Assembly (NCBI RefSeq): GCF_006546775.1 | Contig: NZ_VICE01000054.1 | Span: 1-44,090, forward strand | Origin: Marilutibacter aestuarii | GTDB lineage: Bacteria > Pseudomonadota > Gammaproteobacteria > Xanthomonadales > Xanthomonadaceae | Length of the DNA: 44,090 nucleotides | Reading direction: 5' to 3' | In this document: piece by piece, positions 41,344 to 44,090 of the stretch | Layout: each line of letters opens with the position of its first letter | Numbering within the stretch: position 1 is the stretch's first letter | Position numbers and translations under genes: made by a program | The notes under the pieces: generated by a model | Database searches by the model: none | What the model saw: only the letters and a program-made list of their open reading frames with translations | What the model was told of the DNA's origin: nothing

Positions 41344-41709
41344 ATGACCTATGTCGACGGATTCATCATCGCCGTCCCCACCGCCAACAAGGACGCCTTC
41401 GTCGCGCACGCCCGTGCGATGGACCAGGTGATCATGGAGTATGGGGCGCTGCGGATCGTGGAATGCTGGGGCGACGACGTGCCGCGCGGCAAGCACACCG
41501 ATTTCTTCGGTGCGGTCCAGGCGACCGACGCGGAGACCGTGGCGTTCTCCTGGATCGAGTGGCCGGACAAGGCCACGCGCGACGCCTTCATGAAGAAAAT
41601 GATGGACGGCGACGACCCCCGCTTCGATCCCAAGGCACATCCCATGCCGTTCGATGGCAAGCGCATGGTGTTCGGCGGTTTCGTCCCGGTCCTGGACCTG
41701 CCCGACTGA
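41344..41709 (+). CDS. DUF1428 (YbaA-like) protein
   Basis: The 121-aa protein matches DUF1428 throughout: MTYVDGFIIAVPTANKDAF, ALRIVECWGDDVPRGKHTDF, TVAFSWIEWPDKATRDAFMKKMMDGDD and PFDGKRMVFGGFVPVLDL. The family has a dimeric alpha/beta-barrel (ferredoxin-like) fold and no known activity. It is encoded alone between two minus-strand genes. Only 12 nt separate its stop from the convergent DUF4126 gene. Confidence 0.93.
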   Translation: MTYVDGFIIAVPTANKDAFVAHARAMDQVIMEYGALRIVECWGDDVPRGKHTDFFGAVQATDAETVAFSWIEWPDKATRDAFMKKMMDGDDPRFDPKAHPMPFDGKRMVFGGFVPVLDLPD

Positions 41710-41721
41710 CGCCGGCGGCCG

Positions 41722-42201
41722 TCAGTCCTGGCCGCCCGCCAGCAGCGCAACGGCGCCCAGCGCCAGCGTGAGCGCAACCACGTCCTCAAGCAGGGCCGCG
41801 GGCCAGTCCTTGCCGATACGAGTGGCCAGGCCCATGCGCATCCGATAGCCGCCGCGTGTGCCCAGCACCGCGGCAACTGCGCCGGCCAGGACCGGAAGCG
41901 GCCAGGCGCCCCCCATCGACAGCGCGACCGCCCAGCCGCAGAACGCGCCCGACAGCACGCGTGCCGTGGCGGCCGGCAGTGTCTTGCGGCTCGGAGCGCG
42001 CGGCGACTTGTCGCCGGCGAGTTCCGCCAGTGCCAGCAGGGTGAACAACCAAGGTGCCCAGTTGCCCCCCAGCCATTCCAGGGGCGTGCCCTGCAGCTCG
42101 AGGGCACCGCTTCGCGCCGCCCAGGCGAGCACGGCCGGCGCGGTGAAGGTGCGCGCGCCGGCGACCAGGCCGAACAGGCAGGCGGCGAAAGTCGCGATCA
42201 T
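41722..42201 (-). CDS. DUF4126-family membrane protein
   Basis: The 159-aa inner-membrane protein has a Gly/Ala-rich helix set. It starts FAACLFGLVAGARTFTAPAVLAWAA, a hallmark of DUF4126 (GxRTFTAPA). LLALAELAGDKSP and RVLSGAFCGWAVAL follow, with a C-terminal ALLEDVVALTLALGAVALL. The function is unknown. It starts 18 nt after the PfpI-family gene on the same strand, so the two are probably co-transcribed. Confidence 0.85.
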   Translation of the reverse strand: MIATFAACLFGLVAGARTFTAPAVLAWAARSGALELQGTPLEWLGGNWAPWLFTLLALAELAGDKSPRAPSRKTLPAATARVLSGAFCGWAVALSMGGAWPLPVLAGAVAAVLGTRGGYRMRMGLATRIGKDWPAALLEDVVALTLALGAVALLAGGQD

Positions 42202-42219
42202 GCGACCGCGGCCCTGGCG

Positions 42220-42744
42220 TCAGGACAGCGCATCGATCACCGCGCGGGTGAATGCCGGAATGTCGTCGGGCTTGCGGCTGGTGATCACGTGGCCGTCCAC
42301 CACCACCTCTGCGTCGCGCCAGCGCCCGCCGGCATTCTCCAGGTCGGTGCGGACCGAAGGCCATGATGTCAGCGTGCGATCCTTGGCTGCCCCGGACTGC
42401 ACCAGCAGCCACGGGCCGTGACAGATCGCCGCGAGCGGCTTGGCGGCTTCGTCGAACGCGCGCACGAACGCCACCGCCGATTCGTCGATACGCAGCTTGT
42501 CGGGATTGATCACGCCACCGGGCAGCACGAGGGCGTCGTAGGCATCGGGCGAGGCATCGTCGAGCGCGACATCCACCTCGACTTCATCGCCCCAGTCCTT
42601 GCCCGACCAGCCACGGATGCGCACGCCGCCCGGCGACACGACATCGACATGGAAGCCGGCGGCGCGCAGGCCGTCGCGCGGTTCCACCAGTTCGGACTGT
42701 TCGAAGCCATCGGTGGCGAGGATGGCGATCTTCTTCTTGCTCAT
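42220..42744 (-). CDS. DJ-1/PfpI-family protein (YhbO/PfpI type)
   Basis: The 174-aa protein has the DJ-1/PfpI fold with nucleophile elbow AICHGPW (Cys108, His109) and an N-terminal Glu in DGFEQSEL. DALVLPGGVINPDKLR is the PfpI-type block. Relatives act as stress proteins with proposed protease, glyoxalase III or deglycase activities, which are debated. It probably forms an operon with the DUF4126 gene and is divergent from the small basic gene. Confidence 0.9.
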   Translation of the reverse strand: MSKKKIAILATDGFEQSELVEPRDGLRAAGFHVDVVSPGGVRIRGWSGKDWGDEVEVDVALDDASPDAYDALVLPGGVINPDKLRIDESAVAFVRAFDEAAKPLAAICHGPWLLVQSGAAKDRTLTSWPSVRTDLENAGGRWRDAEVVVDGHVITSRKPDDIPAFTRAVIDALS

Positions 42745-42851
42745 GGATTCACTCGTTGCGTGGGGGATGCACGGACGCTATCGCGATCGGAGTGGCAACC
42801 GGGTGAAACCCTCGGCCGGCCACCGACGAGGGCCACGGCGACGCGAACCCG

Positions 42852-42857
42852 TACACT
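42852..42857 (+). promoter_or_regulatory. Candidate -10 (TACACT) of the 49-aa basic protein gene
   Basis: TACACT lies 28 nt before the ATG at 42886. No good -35 is visible. The hexamer and spacing resemble those of several other genes here. Confidence 0.4.
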
Positions 42858-42885
42858 GCACGGACACCCTCCAACGGAACGCTCG

Positions 42886-43035
42886 ATGGCAAAGCCCAAT
42901 TATTCGTACGAAAAGCGACAGCGCGAGATCGCGAAGAAGAAGAAAAAAGACGAGAAACAGGCCAAGAAGCTCGCTGAACGCGACACGTCCAGGGACAACG
43001 ACACCGCGCCGCCTTCACCCGGCAGCGACAGCTAG
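42886..43035 (+). CDS. Small highly charged protein (49 aa)
   Basis: The protein begins MAKPNYSYEKRQREIAKKKKKDEKQAKKLAER, a Lys/Arg/Glu helix, and ends in an Asp/Ser/Pro tail. From memory, small MAKPNYxxEKRQKE proteins of this kind are conserved in proteobacteria without known function, and the basic helix suggests nucleic-acid or ribosome association. A plausible -10 precedes it and it faces a convergent hydrolase gene. The ATG is the only sensible start. Confidence 0.75.
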   Translation: MAKPNYSYEKRQREIAKKKKKDEKQAKKLAERDTSRDNDTAPPSPGSDS

Positions 43036-43088
43036 GCGTCGGCGCGCCGCGCCGGACACGGGCGCCGCGGGCGCCACGGGCGCCGCGT

Positions 43089-44090
43089 TCACGGTGGCAG
43101 CAGTTTCCAGAACACCCCTTCGCGCAGCTTCACCGTCTGCAGGGGCTTGCGCTCGGCGGCCGGCAGGTTGCCCCGCAGCATCTGCCGGATATCGCCCATG
43201 ACCTGGTCCGACTCCATGAAGTAGGAGTGGGCCAGGATGCTCTGGTCGACGCCGGAGACATCGATCGTGTCGATGCCGTCCACCAGCATCACGCCCTCGC
43301 TCGAGTCGCCGGCGCGGGGACCTCGGTTGACCTGCCGGGAGGCCTTGAGCGCGAGGTCCTCGGACGAGGCGTATAGCGTCACCCGACCGCTGGCCAGGTG
43401 CATCGCCGGTGCCAACTGCTCGCGGAAGACCTTGGCGTCGATGTCGGGCGCGGCCAGGATGATCCCGCGGAAGCGACCGCGCAGGTCCGGGCGACGGGCC
43501 ACCAGGTTGCGGAGCGCGCGGGTGACGCCGCGCGTCCCCATGCTGTGGCCGATCACGTACAGGTTCCGTGCACCGGAGCGGTCGGCCATGTCCGCCAGGA
43601 AACCCTCGATCAACGGCACGGTCCTGGCCATCGTCTCTTCGTCGGTGAAATAGCCCGTCAGCGATGCCTGCGAGGGCCAGCTGTAGAACACCGGCGCACC
43701 GTCGAAGCGCAGGTCGTAGGCCAGCTGCGCGGTGCGGCGGGCGGCATCGCGGTAACTGACGTTGAAACCGTGCACGAAGACGAAGGCGCTGCTGTCGCCC
43801 GCATCGCGCACGCGCGACTGCAGCGCTCCGAAGAAAGCGCCCTCTGGAAGGCGACGGACATCCTGCAGCACGACATGGCGGGCGGGGTCCTCCTCGAACT
43901 CGAGCAGGTACCAGCGCGGCGATTCCAGCTCACCGGCGACATGGCTTTTCGGGATGCTGACCCGCGCCTGCCCGTAGGTCAGCTTTCCCGCATTCGTGGC
44001 GGTGAAGCGATCCGCCGCGGGCCGGCTGTCGAACGCGGCGTCCGGGCTGCGGTTGGTCGCGTAGAAGACATCGACATTGACGTAATCGGC
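43089..44090 (-). CDS. DUF900-type alpha/beta hydrolase (partial, N terminus beyond the window)
   Basis: The reading frame stays open to the right edge and reads DVFYATNRSPDAAF near the edge, then SIPKSHVAGELESPRW. These are typical of the DUF900 family, so the true start lies outside. FVFVHGFNVSYRDAARRTAQLAYDL is the oxyanion region, and VIGHSMGTRG carries the nucleophile Ser. It is probably a secreted or envelope esterase or lipase-like hydrolase of unknown substrate. The GTG at 43871 is internal and not the start. Confidence 0.88.
   Translation of the reverse strand, partial: ADYVNVDVFYATNRSPDAAFDSRPAADRFTATNAGKLTYGQARVSIPKSHVAGELESPRWYLLEFEEDPARHVVLQDVRRLPEGAFFGALQSRVRDAGDSSAFVFVHGFNVSYRDAARRTAQLAYDLRFDGAPVFYSWPSQASLTGYFTDEETMARTVPLIEGFLADMADRSGARNLYVIGHSMGTRGVTRALRNLVARRPDLRGRFRGIILAAPDIDAKVFREQLAPAMHLASGRVTLYASSEDLALKASRQVNRGPRAGDSSEGVMLVDGIDTIDVSGVDQSILAHSYFMESDQVMGDIRQMLRGNLPAAERKPLQTVKLREGVFWKLLPP

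Noticed and set aside
37782-41771. 1329-codon open frame on the plus strand
   Set aside because: It is antisense to the histidine kinase and out of frame with the S4 synthase. The translation is Arg/Ala/Gly-rich noise with no motif.
43089-43871. DUF900 hydrolase starting at the GTG at 43871
   Set aside because: The frame continues upstream with conserved family sequence (DVFYATNR, ELESPRW) to the window edge, so the gene is partial, not short.

Overview
The window is GC-rich (roughly 70% by eye), densely coded chromosomal DNA. It reads as Xanthomonadaceae (Lysobacter/Luteimonas/Pseudoxanthomonas type). The reasons are the close protein resemblance of many genes to that family's core set (SstT, HtpG, YaeQ, TrhO, RIO-type kinase, PliI-like inhibitor), the GTAG-headed intergenic repeats, and hexanucleotide microsatellites of a kind I associate with those genomes. 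I see no rRNA, tRNA, CRISPR array, insertion sequence, phage gene or replication origin. About 50 genes were recognised, and the first and last are cut by the window edges.

Region by region. 1-7.3 kb: a glutamine amidotransferase; a LysR regulator translationally coupled to an RluA-type pseudouridine synthase; divergent from them a VOC protein, an Old Yellow Enzyme and a zinc-type quinone reductase/alcohol dehydrogenase (a likely electrophile or redox-detoxification operon); then YaeQ and an HI0933-type flavoprotein. 7.3-12.2 kb: a repeat pair, a secreted serine hydrolase with a 50-aa membrane peptide, a second HI0933-like flavoprotein, an ArsR-AHSA1 pair with striking palindromic operators, and an FKBP lipoprotein. 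12.3-19.5 kb: htpG behind a heat-shock promoter, AraC with a divergent aldo/keto reductase, TrhO, HPF, SoxR and a GT4 glycosyltransferase. 19.6-28.2 kb: an MHS transporter, an HD protein, a TonB-domain protein, SstT, several membrane, lipoprotein and hypothetical genes, a lysozyme-inhibitor-like lipoprotein and an MscS channel. 28.2-29.3 kb: a gene-free 1.1-kb stretch of repeats and decayed sequence. 29.3-44.1 kb: a secreted S1 protease, a periplasmic peroxiredoxin, a methyltransferase/YkgJ pair, a PNPOx-like protein, glutaminase, an M14 carboxypeptidase-like protein, an M35-like metalloprotease, a RIO kinase, a hybrid histidine kinase, an S4-domain pseudouridine synthase, DUF998/DUF1428/DUF4126/PfpI proteins and a DUF900 alpha/beta hydrolase.

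Most genes are housekeeping, redox or stress functions in short operons of one to three genes. Convergent pairs are commonly separated by GC-rich hairpins without U-tracts. Recurring themes are redox or electrophile defence (OYE, quinone reductase, aldo/keto reductase, SoxR, peroxiredoxin, PfpI) and envelope or secreted enzymes.

I did not find a convincing new multigene defence or biosynthetic system. The most interesting signals are at the DNA level: the same inverted GTAG repeat pair placed 21 kb apart in opposite orientation, the twin ArsR operators with an apparently leaderless start, and the repeat-packed region behind mscS flanked by what looks like a decayed copy of the mscS 3' end. 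At the protein level the aspzincin-type metalloprotease lacking a signal peptide and the pseudouridine synthase lacking the usual motif arginine stand out.
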